Source: Burkholderia aenigmatica
GTDB taxonomy: Bacteria; Pseudomonadota; Gammaproteobacteria; Burkholderiales; Burkholderiaceae
DNA length: 64,000 nt
Assembly: GCF_902499175.1 (NCBI RefSeq)
Contig: NZ_CABVQC010000017.1
Span: forward strand, 1 to 64,000
Direction of reading: 5' to 3'
This document shows positions 55,806-64,000 of the stretch, piece after piece; within the stretch, counting starts at the first letter, position 1, and the number at the start of each line of letters is the position of its first letter. The notes below the pieces were generated by a model that worked only from the letters and a program-made list of their open reading frames with translations, was not told the DNA's origin and did not search any database. The translations under genes were made by a program, and so were the position numbers.

Positions 55806-56777
55806 CTATCGAGTGCGCCGGGCCGCCCGCTTCCGCGTCGCCGCCTTGTTCCGGCCGGCGCCATCCGCCGTCGCGAACATCTTCATGTCGTGCAGCAAGC
55901 AGTTCAGCAACGTGTCGGCGGCCACGCCGAGCGGCCGCCCCATCTTCACCAGCAGGCGCGCCTTCGCGGAATCGAACAACGGATGCTCGATCGGCAGCGC
56001 GACGAGTTCGCCGCTCTCCAGCTCGCGATAGGCCGCAAACGCGCCGATCAGCGTGACCCCTTCATGGCGCTTGACGAAATGACGCAGCACCGCAAGCGAG
56101 TTGGTCGTCAGCGTCGGGCGGATCGGCAGGTTCTCCGTATAGGCGAGCATCTGCGCAACCTGACCGAGGCCGAAGGCCGGCGGCATCAGCGCGAGCGGAT
56201 ACGCGCCGAGCTCGTGCGCGCGCACCGCGCCGCCGCGTACCGCGAATGGATGGCCCGCGTGGACGAGCGCCACCACCGGCTGCGACGACGTCGCGAGATA
56301 CCGGATCTCCGGATGCGCGGGCGGGTTGTACGCCAGCCCGATATGCGCGCGGCTCTCGGCCACCTCCTGCAGCACGTTGTTGACGGGCAGCACGTCGACG
56401 ATCACGTCGAGCTTCGGATAACGCATGCAGAAATCGGTCAGCACCTCGTCCATCAGCACGTCGACATAGCCTTCGCTGGTCACGATGCGCACCTGGCCGG
56501 ACTGCAGCCGCCGCAGCGCCTGCAACCGCTCCTCGAACAGTTCCTGCTGCGAGCGGCAACCGCGCCAGTATTCGAGCAGATGCGCGGCAGCCTCGGTCGG
56601 CCGCACGCCACGCGCCTGGCGCTCGAACAGTTCGACGCCGATTTCCTCCTCGAGCAGCCGGATCTGCCGCGTGATCACCGACGGCGCGGTGTTGATGCTG
56701 TCGGCTGCGCCGCGGATCGAGCCGTGGGTCAGGACTTCATGAAAGTAGCGCAAGCGGCGCTGGTTCAGTTCGCGCAT
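55806..56777 (-). CDS. LysR-family regulator of the MFS-MlrC pair
   Basis: 323 residues. N-terminal helix-turn-helix [47 protein letters not shown], then an effector domain ([32 protein letters not shown]). The C-terminus ends in a short basic tail ([15 protein letters not shown]), longer than usual. It is divergent from the MFS gene at 56919, across a 141-base gap with a perfect dyad, and converges on the other LysR gene 27 bases away. It most probably controls the MFS-mlrC operon. Confidence 0.9.
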   Translation of the reverse strand: MRELNQRRLRYFHEVLTHGSIRGAADSINTAPSVITRQIRLLEEEIGVELFERQARGVRPTEAAAHLLEYWRGCRSQQELFEERLQALRRLQSGQVRIVTSEGYVDVLMDEVLTDFCMRYPKLDVIVDVLPVNNVLQEVAESRAHIGLAYNPPAHPEIRYLATSSQPVVALVHAGHPFAVRGGAVRAHELGAYPLALMPPAFGLGQVAQMLAYTENLPIRPTLTTNSLAVLRHFVKRHEGVTLIGAFAAYRELESGELVALPIEHPLFDSAKARLLVKMGRPLGVAADTLLNCLLHDMKMFATADGAGRNKAATRKRAARRTR

Positions 56778-56800
56778 GGGGATTCCGGTTCATCGCAGTG

Positions 56801-56819
56801 TGTTGCCTGTTGAGCAACA
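56801..56819. promoter_or_regulatory. LysR-type dyad between the regulator and MFS genes
   Basis: TGTTGC-CTGTTGA-GCAACA: 6-base perfect arms with a 7-base spacer, holding a T-N11-A pattern (TTGC...GCAA). It lies 23 bases upstream of the LysR start and about 100 bases before the MFS start, as expected for a LysR recognition site. Confidence 0.55.
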
Positions 56820-56918
56820 TTAGCTCATGGAAGTTGCTCTTGCTCTGCTTTTTCGTCTCTCCGACGATGCAGCAACCAAGATCCCTGTTGCAAGTCGCCC
56901 ACGTCACCGGAGACAGAT

Positions 56919-58223
56919 ATGTCCGCCGTTTCCTCCTTCCGCCATCCGGCGGCCCAGGACAGCGCCCCCGTGCAGGCCCTGTATCGCAAGCTGAACTGGC
57001 GCCTGCTGCCGCTCCTGCTGCTGTGCTACACGTTCGCCTATCTGGACCGGGTGAACATCGGCTTCGCGAAGCTGCACATGCAGAGCGCGCTCGGCTTCTC
57101 CGACGCCGCGTACGGCCTCGGTGCCGGCATCTTCTTTCTCGGCTACGTGCTGTTCGAGATTCCGAGCAACCTGCTGCTGCCCAGGATCGGCGCACGCAAG
57201 ACCATCAGCCGGATCATGGTGCTATGGGGCCTGACGTCGGCCGCCATGATGTTCGCGCGCGACGAAACCTCGTTCTACGTGCTGCGATTCCTGCTCGGCG
57301 TGTTCGAGGCCGGCTTCGCGCCGGGGATGATCTTCTACCTGACGTACTGGTACAGCACGCGGCGCATGGCCGGCGTGATGGCGGTCGTGATGCTCGCCGG
57401 CCCGATCGGCGGCATCGTCGGCTCGCCGCTGTCGACCTGGCTGATGACCGCCTTCGACGGCGCACACGGCCTGGCCGGCTGGCAATGGATGTTCGTCGTC
57501 GAAGGCCTGCCGTGCGCGTTGCTCGGCCTCTTCGTCCTCAAGGTGCTGGCCGACCGGCCCGACGATGCGGCGTGGCTGACCGACCGCGAAAAAAGCCTGC
57601 TCGCATCCGAGCTGCACACGCCCGCGGCCGGCCACCATGCGTTCGGGCAGGCGGCACGCGACCCGCGCGTCTACCTGCTGGCCTTCGCCTACTTCACGAT
57701 GATCTGCGGGATCTACGCGGTCAGCTTCTGGCTGCCGTCGATCCTCAAGGCGAACGGCGTGACCGACACGATGCAGATCGGCTTCTACTCGATGATTCCG
57801 TATATCGCGGCCGCAGGCGCGATGCTCGTGATCGGCCGACGCTCGGATCGACGCGGCGAACGCCGGCTGCACAGCGCGGTGTCGGCGCTGGTCGCGGCGG
57901 CCGCGCTGGCCGCCGCGACCTTCTCCGACGGCAACCTCGCGATATCGCTCGTCTGCATGACGATCGCGACGGCGCTGACGTGGGCCGCCTATACCGTGTT
58001 CTGGGCGATCCCGTCGCAATACCTGACTGGCAACGCGGCCGCCGGCGGCATCGCGCTCATCAACACGATCGGCCTGATCGGCGGCTTCCTCAGCCCGACC
58101 GTCATCGGCGAGATCCGCACCGCGACCGGCAGCATGCAGGCCGGGCTGCTGGTGATCGTCGCCTTGATGGTCGCCGGCGCCGTGACGCTGATCATGAACC
58201 GCCTCCCCGTCGCGACGCGCTGA
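56919..58223 (+). CDS. MFS transporter, anion:cation symporter type
   Basis: 434 residues, twelve predicted membrane segments. Opening LLLLCYTFAYLDRVNIGFAKLHMQ and the loop motif FEIPSNLLLPRIGARKTISR are typical of the ACS family carriers for organic anions (tartrate, phthalate, allantoate-like and others). GGAG precedes the ATG. It is followed after 101 bases by the MlrC-like gene, probably in one operon, so the cargo may be the substrate of that hydrolase. Divergent from a LysR gene. Confidence 0.87.
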   Translation: MSAVSSFRHPAAQDSAPVQALYRKLNWRLLPLLLLCYTFAYLDRVNIGFAKLHMQSALGFSDAAYGLGAGIFFLGYVLFEIPSNLLLPRIGARKTISRIMVLWGLTSAAMMFARDETSFYVLRFLLGVFEAGFAPGMIFYLTYWYSTRRMAGVMAVVMLAGPIGGIVGSPLSTWLMTAFDGAHGLAGWQWMFVVEGLPCALLGLFVLKVLADRPDDAAWLTDREKSLLASELHTPAAGHHAFGQAARDPRVYLLAFAYFTMICGIYAVSFWLPSILKANGVTDTMQIGFYSMIPYIAAAGAMLVIGRRSDRRGERRLHSAVSALVAAAALAAATFSDGNLAISLVCMTIATALTWAAYTVFWAIPSQYLTGNAAAGGIALINTIGLIGGFLSPTVIGEIRTATGSMQAGLLVIVALMVAGAVTLIMNRLPVATR

Positions 58224-58324
58224 TCCACGCCGCATCGCCCCATTGACCTCGTGCGGCGCCGTACCGCCGGCCCTGCCGGCAGGCGCGCGTCGCCTGCACC
58301 GACCGTTTTCCTGGAATCAGTCTC

Positions 58325-59818
58325 ATGACCACACGCATCCTGATCGCCGGTTTCCAGCACGAAACCAACACCTTCGCCCCCACGCGGGCCGCCTATGCGA
58401 ACTTCGAACGCGGCGAAGGCTTTCCCGCCATGGCGCGTGGCGCGGACGTGCTCGCGCTGCGCAACGTCAACATCCCGGCGGGAGGCTTCATCAACGCGGC
58501 CGAGCGGCGCGGCTGGGCGTTGCAGCCGGTGATCTGGGCGGGCGCGAGCCCGTCGGCGCATGTCACCGAGGATGCGTTCGAACGGATCGCCGGCGAGATC
58601 GTCGACGCGGCGCGGCGCGGCGACTTCGATGCGGTGTATCTCGACCTGCACGGCGCGATGGTCGCCGAGCATACCGACGACGGCGAAGGAACGCTGCTCG
58701 AACGCGTACGCGACGCAGTCGGCCCGGCCGTGCCGGTGATCGCGTCGCTCGACCTGCACGCGAACGTCACCGACCGGATGCTGAGCCATGCCGACGCGCT
58801 GGTCGCCTATCGCACGTACCCGCACGTGGACATGGCCGAGACCGGCGAACGCACGGCCGTGTTGCTCGAACGTCTCCTCGCCGGCGGCGACCCGCTACGC
58901 CGCGCCGCGCGGCGGCTGCCGTTCCTGATCCCGATCAACGGAATGTGCACGCTGCTCGATCCCGCGCGCGAGATGTACGCGCGCCTCGCGGCGTTGGAGA
59001 CGGACGGCGTCGCATCGCTGTCGTTCGCGCCGGGTTTTCCGGCAGCGGATTTCCCCGAATGCGGGCCGGTCATCTGGGGCTATGGCGACGCCGACGCAGT
59101 CGACGCGGCCGTGCAGGCGCTGTACGACAAGATGCTGGCCGACGAAGCGCAGTGGCAAGTCCCGTTCCTGTCACCCGACGACGCGGTGCGCGAAGCCATG
59201 CGGCTCGCGGAAGGCGCGAGCCGGCCGGTCGTGATCGCCGACACGCAGGACAACCCGGGGGCGGGTGGCGATTCCAACACGACGGGCCTGCTGCGCGCGT
59301 TGCTGCGCAATGGCGCGCAAGACGCGGCGCTCGGCCTGCTGTGGGATCCGGTCGCAGCCGCGGCGGCGGTGCGGGCCGGTGTCGGTGCGCGCATCGAACT
59401 GTCGCTCGGTGGCTCCGGCGTACCCGGCGACGAGCCGTTTCGCGGACACTTCGAGGTCATCGCGGTATCGGACGGCGTGTGCCGCTACGACGGGCCGATG
59501 ATGAACGGCATGCTGGCCGACGTCGGGCCGGTCGCCTGCCTGAGGATCGACGGCGTGCGGATCGTCGTCAGCGGCGGCAAGGCGCAGATGCTCGATCGCA
59601 ACCTGTACCGCGTGGGCGGCATCGAACCGGAAGCGATGAAAATCCTCGTCAACAAAAGTTCGGTGCATTTCCGCGCCGACTTCCAGGGCATCGCGCACGC
59701 CATCCTGATCGCGAAGGCGCCGGGACCAATGCAGGCCGACCCGGCCGACCTGCCGTGGACGCGGCTCGCGCGCGGTATCCGAACGAGGCCGATGGGCGAC
59801 GCGTTCGCGGGCGCATGA
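58325..59818 (+). CDS. M81 family (MlrC-like) metallohydrolase
   Basis: 497 residues. Family segments: ILIAGFQHETNTFAPT at the N-terminus (zinc region), YLDLHGAMVAEHTDDGEG, VIASLDLHANVTDRML and the C-terminal part with DTQDNPGAGGDSNTT and VVSGGKAQMLDRNLYRVGGIEP. MlrC was named for microcystin breakdown, but the family is wide and common in soil bacteria without toxin exposure, so amide or cyclic-imide substrates are as likely. The stop codon merges into a short heptamer repeat. It forms an operon with the MFS carrier. Confidence 0.87.
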   Translation: MTTRILIAGFQHETNTFAPTRAAYANFERGEGFPAMARGADVLALRNVNIPAGGFINAAERRGWALQPVIWAGASPSAHVTEDAFERIAGEIVDAARRGDFDAVYLDLHGAMVAEHTDDGEGTLLERVRDAVGPAVPVIASLDLHANVTDRMLSHADALVAYRTYPHVDMAETGERTAVLLERLLAGGDPLRRAARRLPFLIPINGMCTLLDPAREMYARLAALETDGVASLSFAPGFPAADFPECGPVIWGYGDADAVDAAVQALYDKMLADEAQWQVPFLSPDDAVREAMRLAEGASRPVVIADTQDNPGAGGDSNTTGLLRALLRNGAQDAALGLLWDPVAAAAAVRAGVGARIELSLGGSGVPGDEPFRGHFEVIAVSDGVCRYDGPMMNGMLADVGPVACLRIDGVRIVVSGGKAQMLDRNLYRVGGIEPEAMKILVNKSSVHFRADFQGIAHAILIAKAPGPMQADPADLPWTRLARGIRTRPMGDAFAGA

Positions 59819-59843
59819 CGCGTGACTCGTGACGCGTGACGCG
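59816..59843. repeat. Heptanucleotide tandem repeat (TGACGCG, four units)
   Basis: TGACGCG, TGACTCG, TGACGCG, TGACGCG in a row. The first TGA is the stop codon of the MlrC-like gene. One unit has a single change. The unit differs from the CCATCCG repeat at 20489. Confidence 0.7.
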
Positions 59844-60035
59844 TGCGTGTCCAGACTGCCGGACACGCGTCACGCCCGCGTATCCGGCACCGCAGTCAAA
59901 GGCCCCGTTCCGTCCCGAGTCCTGCTGGCCGCGATGCCGGATCGGTGCGGGCGGCGGGACACCGTCCGCACCGTTGGAAGGTGCCGGCACGGATTGACCG
60001 TTAGTTGCAACATGGTGATGGACGACATCACGCCA

Positions 60036-60061
60036 TCAAAGGGGCATTGCAATGCCCCCTT
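60036..60061 (-). terminator. Terminator of the TehA/SLAC1-type gene
   Basis: GGGGCATTGCAATGCCCC is a perfect 18-base palindrome (60041-60058), with AAA on the left and TT on the right. It is 24 bases past the stop of the minus-strand channel gene. No other structure stands out in the 266-base gap to the MlrC-like gene. Confidence 0.65.
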
Positions 60062-60084
60062 ACCCGCCTCCCCTACCGATACAT

Positions 60085-61086
60085 TCACGTGCTCAGTGTC
60101 CGCAACTCTCCACGCGCAATGCCCCAGGCGGTGCGCAGGAACAAGGCCGCAATCACGAGACTGGCCAATCCGAGCAACACGGCAGCAATGGCATCCGCCG
60201 ACGGGTGTTGCGCGAAGCCCGCATATTTCAGCGCCGCCACAGCAGACGCCGCCAGCGGAAAACTGACGGCCCACCACGACACGCGAAACGGGCAGCAACG
60301 GCCCAGATGCCACAGGCGTGTGACGAGCACGGCCAGCACGAAAAGCATCACCATGTAGAGGCCCGTGGCGAAATCGTCGATCACGCCCGTGGTGGCCACG
60401 TAGGCCGAAAATCCGACCGCGAATGGCGCGCACAGGATCAGAAGCGATGGCCGCATCGCATCGGGAAAGGGTTCGGCGAACATCAGACGCGACACGATCA
60501 TCGTGAACAACGGCACCGCGAAAAACAGGCCGACTGCGGTCCCGAATGCCATCAATCCGTGCATGCCGTGCGCCCAGCCCAGCGCGGGTGCAGCCAGCGG
60601 AATATCGAGCATGCCGACGACGGGAACGATCCAGGCCGGCGTGGCATGTTCGGGTTGCTGTCGTACGCTGATCCAGCGCATGACCATCCACCACGCGAGC
60701 AGCGTCATGCCCGCGGCGCCGATACACCAGAGAACACGCGCCAGCAGCAGATGCTGGTCCGCCAGCAACAGCGGGATCAACAGAAGACTGATCATCGGCG
60801 TGCCGAACATGTTGCCTGCGATCGGATGCGCGAATTCCGCGCGCACCCGGTCGGGATGAATCGCCAGCTTCGCAAGATAGACGACTGCGAGCACCACGAA
60901 TGCAGCCAGCGCGATCGCGCCGACCCCCTGGGCCACCCACAATGGCGCACCAAATTGAACCTGTGCGAACCGCCAGGCGACGGCCAGTCCGGTCAGCCCC
61001 ATCACCGAACCGAACAGGGCGATGGGCAAATGGGCGAGCGTACTGCCCGAATCCACGGCGGTGGATGTGGGTACGACGGTCATCAT
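60085..61086 (-). CDS. TDT/SLAC1-family transporter (TehA-like)
   Basis: 333 residues with ten predicted membrane segments, in the tellurite-resistance/dicarboxylate transporter family. The start LAHLPIALFGSVMGLTGLAVAW is typical, as are the conserved FGTPMISLLLIPLLLADQ and LYMVMLFVLAVLVTRLW. TehA relatives are anion channels; tellurite resistance is only one phenotype. GGGAGAA lies ahead of the ATG at 61086 (a second ATG follows at once). Monocistronic. Confidence 0.86.
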   Translation of the reverse strand: MMTVVPTSTAVDSGSTLAHLPIALFGSVMGLTGLAVAWRFAQVQFGAPLWVAQGVGAIALAAFVVLAVVYLAKLAIHPDRVRAEFAHPIAGNMFGTPMISLLLIPLLLADQHLLLARVLWCIGAAGMTLLAWWMVMRWISVRQQPEHATPAWIVPVVGMLDIPLAAPALGWAHGMHGLMAFGTAVGLFFAVPLFTMIVSRLMFAEPFPDAMRPSLLILCAPFAVGFSAYVATTGVIDDFATGLYMVMLFVLAVLVTRLWHLGRCCPFRVSWWAVSFPLAASAVAALKYAGFAQHPSADAIAAVLLGLASLVIAALFLRTAWGIARGELRTLST

Positions 61087-61501
61087 CGTGTTCTCCCGGA
61101 AAAAACGATCGACTCGGCTTGCGCGTCAAGCGCGGCAACCGCATCCCCGGCACACGCGAAACAAGTCATGGCGCGAATCATTCGGTTAACGCGACACGTG
61201 TTCCGGTTCGGCATGATGTCCTTGAGCGGCGGTCGTGACAGAGTCGCTAGTATGCGCAGCGCGTCGATATCTTTTGCGCTATTCCGTCTTGATATTTAGC
61301 GAATTCGTCTCATGGATGCGCGATGACGACAGGCCGCGTCAGCGCAGCTCTATGAGAGATATCGGCATGACCGTCGGCGCGACCGCTCCGAAGCGACGTC
61401 CGGAACGATAAAAAACCCCGATCCGCGTCGCCACGGATCGGGGTTGTTCTGGCCGCGCTGGCAGCGGCGGCCCGACACGGGCCGTCATGCGCGTCGAATC
61501 G
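61087..61501. other. Intergenic region with no gene seen
   Basis: 415 bases between the channel gene and the efflux operon end. Frames crossing it lack ribosome sites and look like shadows. It should contain the promoter of the channel gene near 61090-61200. The only strong structure is the terminator at 61414-61445. The short AT-richer stretch near 61265-61310 has no clear element. Confidence 0.4.
61414..61445 (-). terminator. Terminator of the RND efflux operon
   Basis: AACCCCGATCCG (61414-61425) pairs with CGGATCGGGGTT (61434-61445) around an 8-base loop. The A-run at 61409-61415 makes the U-tract for minus-strand transcripts. It sits 57 bases after the outer-membrane factor stop. Confidence 0.85.
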
Positions 61502-63043
61502 TCAACGCGCAGCGACCTCCGCCTTGCCCGTCGTCGCATCGCCGACCGCGGCAGCCGCCGGCGCCGCCCCCCACCCGCCGCCCAACGCGCGGATCAGGTT
61601 CACGGTCGACACCGCCTGCGCGCCGGTCAACTGGTTCGACTGCAACTGCGACTGCAGCACCGAGCGCTCGCTGTCGATCACGTCGAGATAGGCAACCTCG
61701 CCTTCCTGATACTGCGTGCGCGACAACGTCGCCGCGCGCCGCGACGCGTTGACAGCCGCATCCTGCGCGCGGATCTGGTCGTCGAGCAGGCGCAGGTCGG
61801 CGAGATTGTCTTCGACCTCGCGGAACGCGACGAGCACCTGCTGCCGGTAATTCGCGACCTGCTCGTCGTACTGCGCACGCGCCTGCTGCACGCCGGCCGC
61901 ACGACGCCCGCCGTCGAACAGCGGCAACGTCAGCGCGGTGCCCGCGAACGGCCCGAGCAGGAACGTGCGGCTCGACCACATGAACAGGCTGCCGAGCGTC
62001 GATGCTTCATAGCCGAACGCCCCCGTGATGTCGAGCTTCGGGAAATACGCCGACTTCGCGAGGCCGATCCGCGCGTTCGCGGCCGCCATCGCACGTTCGG
62101 CCGCCGACACGTCCGGGCGGCGTTCGAGCAGCGCGGACGGCAGGCCCGGCGGCACCTTCACCGCCACCGGCACGATCGGCGTTTCCTTGAACGCGAAATC
62201 CGCAGGCGCCTTGCCGAGCAGGATCGCGAGCGCATGCTCGGACGCTGCACGCCGGCGCGCGACGCCGACCGCATCGGCCTGCGCGGTCGCCAGCTCGTTC
62301 TTCGCGCGCGACACATCGAGCTCGCTGATGTCGCCTTCGTTGAAGCGACGCTGCACGAGCTTCAGTGCCTGCTCGCGCAGCTCCACCGTCCGGCGGTACA
62401 GGTCCTGGTCGGAATCGAGCTGGCGCAGTTCGAAGTAGTTCTGCGCAACGTCCGCCTGCAGCGCGAGCTGCACCGAACGGAACAGCGCTTCGCTCTGCGC
62501 CTGGTCCGCACGCGACGCCTCGACGTTGCGGCCGACGCGGCCGAACAGGTCGGCTTCATACGACACCGTGCCCTGCGCGCGCCACAGCGTCGCATTGGTC
62601 GGACCCGTGCCCTGCGGCTGGAACTGCGACGCCGACGACAGCCCTTCGCGCGTCGGCCCGAAGCCGGCGCCGATCTGCGGGAACCATTGCGAGCGCGCCG
62701 AACGCGTCGCCGCGCGCGCTTCCTCGACCCGCGCGGCCGCGGCCTTCAGGTTCTGGTTCGCGGCAAGCGCCTGCGTCTCGAGCGAATTGAGCACCGGGTC
62801 GCCGAACACCGTCCACCATTCGCCGCGATGCGCGCCGTCCGCCGGCTCGGCCGTCTTCCACGTGCCGGCCTGTTCGCCGGCAGCCAGCGTCGGCGCTTCC
62901 TTGAACGCGGCGGGCGTCGGCGCATCCGGGCGCTTGTAGTCGGGGCCCACCGCGCACGCGGCGAGCAGCGTCGCGAGCAGGGTGCTCGCGGCCGCCACCT
63001 TCGCGAAGCGCATCAGGCCATTCGTGTTGTGCAAGTTATTCAT
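61502..63043 (-). CDS. RND efflux outer-membrane factor (OprM/NodT family)
   Basis: 513 residues. The lipoprotein signal is clear: STLLATLLAACAVGPDYKRP, with the lipobox Cys. Two outer-membrane efflux repeats follow, with FGDPVLNSLETQALAANQNLKAAAARVEEARA in the first and ERRPDVSAAERAMAAANARIGLAKSAYFPKL in the second. It forms the trimeric channel for the pump encoded just upstream, with a 10-base gap. The ATG at 63043 is used. Relatives include OpcM of B. cenocepacia, but I cannot prove orthology. Confidence 0.92.
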   Translation of the reverse strand: MNNLHNTNGLMRFAKVAAASTLLATLLAACAVGPDYKRPDAPTPAAFKEAPTLAAGEQAGTWKTAEPADGAHRGEWWTVFGDPVLNSLETQALAANQNLKAAAARVEEARAATRSARSQWFPQIGAGFGPTREGLSSASQFQPQGTGPTNATLWRAQGTVSYEADLFGRVGRNVEASRADQAQSEALFRSVQLALQADVAQNYFELRQLDSDQDLYRRTVELREQALKLVQRRFNEGDISELDVSRAKNELATAQADAVGVARRRAASEHALAILLGKAPADFAFKETPIVPVAVKVPPGLPSALLERRPDVSAAERAMAAANARIGLAKSAYFPKLDITGAFGYEASTLGSLFMWSSRTFLLGPFAGTALTLPLFDGGRRAAGVQQARAQYDEQVANYRQQVLVAFREVEDNLADLRLLDDQIRAQDAAVNASRRAATLSRTQYQEGEVAYLDVIDSERSVLQSQLQSNQLTGAQAVSTVNLIRALGGGWGAAPAAAAVGDATTGKAEVAAR

Positions 63044-63053
63044 CTTCTGGTCC

Positions 63054-64000
63054 TCAAGCATCCGAAGCCGGCACGCCCTGGGACGGCACACCATAGCCGG
63101 TCGAGTCCTTCCCGGCGACGTGGATCTTGCCGCCCGCGAGCGTCCGCAGCACGACGTAGAACACCGGCGTCAGCATCAGCCCGAACAGCGTCACGCCGAG
63201 CATCCCGAAGAACACCGCGACCCCCATCGCATGGCGCATTTCCGCACCGGCCCCCGTCGACGTGACGAGCGGCACCACCCCCATGATGAACGCGATCGAC
63301 GTCATCAGAATCGGGCGCAGACGCAGCCGGCTCGCCTCGATCGCGGCCTCGAGCGGCGTCCTGCCGTCGTGTTCGAGTTCACGCGCGAATTCGACGATCA
63401 GGATCGCGTTCTTCGCCGACAACCCCACCAGCACCATCAAGCCGATCTGCGTGAAGATGTTGTTGTCGCCCTGCGTGAGCCACACGCCCGTCAGCGCCGA
63501 CAGAATGCTCATCGGCACGATCAGGATCACCGCGAGCGGCAGCGTCAGGCTTTCATACAGCGCCGCGAGCACGAGGAACACGAGCAGCACGCTGATCGGG
63601 AACACGTACATCGCCGAATCGCCCGCAAGAATCTGCTGGTACGTGAGGTCGGTCCACTCGAACCGCACGCCGCGCGGCAGCGTTTCATGCGCGATGCGCT
63701 CGATCGCGGCCTGCGCCTGGCCCGACGAGAAGCCCGGTGCCGGGCCGCCGTTGATGTCGGCCGCCGTATAGCCGTTGTAGCGCACGACCATTTCCGGGCC
63801 GAACGTCGGCGTCACCGTGACGAGCGACGACAGCGGCACCATCTCGCCCTTGTCGTTGCGCGTCTTCAACTGCAGGATGTCGTCCGCGCGCTGGCGGAAC
63901 GGCGCATCGGCCTGCACGCGCACCTGGTACACACGCCCGAAGCGGTTGAAGTCGTTCACGTACAGCGAGCCGAGATACACCTGCATCGTGTTGAACACGT
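63054..64000 (-). CDS. RND multidrug efflux pump, inner-membrane subunit (C-terminal part)
   Basis: The 3' 315 codons or so of a HAE1-type RND pump; the gene begins beyond the right edge. Seen are the periplasmic segment NDFNRFGRVYQVRVQADAPFR, the RND loop PLSSLVTVTPTFGPEMVVRYNG, and the last membrane helices with LVGLSAKNAILIVEFARELEHDGRTPLEAA and LTPVFYVVLRTLAGG. NDFNRFGR and the tail are close to the MexF/CeoB branch, which exports chloramphenicol, trimethoprim and quinolones, but this needs the full gene. It is coupled to the outer-membrane factor. Confidence 0.9.
   Translation of the reverse strand, partial: VFNTMQVYLGSLYVNDFNRFGRVYQVRVQADAPFRQRADDILQLKTRNDKGEMVPLSSLVTVTPTFGPEMVVRYNGYTAADINGGPAPGFSSGQAQAAIERIAHETLPRGVRFEWTDLTYQQILAGDSAMYVFPISVLLVFLVLAALYESLTLPLAVILIVPMSILSALTGVWLTQGDNNIFTQIGLMVLVGLSAKNAILIVEFARELEHDGRTPLEAAIEASRLRLRPILMTSIAFIMGVVPLVTSTGAGAEMRHAMGVAVFFGMLGVTLFGLMLTPVFYVVLRTLAGGKIHVAGKDSTGYGVPSQGVPASDA

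Noticed and set aside
58325..59818. Calling the M81 gene a microcystin-degradation gene
   Set aside because: The other microcystin genes (mlrA, mlrB, mlrD) are absent and the operon contains an organic-anion carrier, so the name would mislead.

Overview
The window reads as chromosomal DNA of a high-GC betaproteobacterium. Gene content, codon use and protein style match Burkholderia, most likely the Burkholderia cepacia complex. This is recognition from the sequence, not a database result. It is a metabolic accessory region: catabolic clusters, their transporters and regulators, a zinc-starvation operon and the end of a drug-efflux operon. I saw no rRNA, tRNA, insertion sequence, prophage or CRISPR array.

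Layout. (1) 181-8836: 2-aminoethylphosphonate (AEP) use. A minus-strand operon phnS-T-U-V-A-Y plus an HD-domain gene faces phnW across a promoter region with two perfect dyads. Together they import AEP and convert it to phosphonoacetaldehyde, phosphonoacetate, then acetate and phosphate. (2) 8943-13785: quinate/shikimate catabolism, with an MFS carrier, shikimate/quinate dehydrogenase and type II dehydroquinase facing a fused 3-dehydroshikimate dehydratase (quiC). (3) 14074-20346: a small protein, a PAS-AraC regulator facing an orphan amino-acid-type binding protein, an MHS-type carrier, and DoxX, FucU/RbsD and SnoaL-like genes. (4) 20520-23767: a gene fusing a complete peptide deformylase domain to a class IV PLP aminotransferase. 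It is translationally coupled to a second orphan binding protein and faces an Lrp/AsnC regulator. (5) 23866-31399: the D-glucarate/galactarate route (garD, kdgD, 2-oxoglutarate semialdehyde dehydrogenase, MFS carrier), split by a vapBC toxin-antitoxin pair. Its two divergent promoter regions share related dyad elements.

(6) 31468-35435: a site-2-protease/DUF2167 pair, an XRE regulator and an unrecognised membrane protein. (7) 35451-40156: a five-gene minus operon (COG0523 GTPase, folE2, queD-like, gamma carbonic anhydrase, dihydroorotase-like). It carries the known signature of a Zur-controlled zinc-sparing operon and starts behind two tandem dyads. (8) 40293-46507: an organosulfur-type operon of a MetQ-like binding protein, an LLM flavin monooxygenase, MetN- and MetI-like transporter subunits, a ferritin-like helical protein and a DszC/SfnC-type monooxygenase. 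(9) 46733-51668: a sigma-54 circuit of two upstream dyads, a near-consensus -24/-12 promoter, a 2-hydroxycarboxylate carrier, and a DctB/DctD-like kinase and regulator. (10) 51694-61086: an alpha/beta hydrolase, a cysteine-rich periplasmic protein, a PACE efflux protein with a divergent LysR, a LysR facing an MFS-MlrC pair, and a TehA/SLAC1 channel. (11) 61502 to the right edge: an outer-membrane factor and the 3' part of an RND pump gene that runs off the window.

The most unusual item is the deformylase-aminotransferase fusion. Next come the ferritin-like protein in the sulfur operon, the sigma-54 circuit and the shared operators of the sugar-acid genes.
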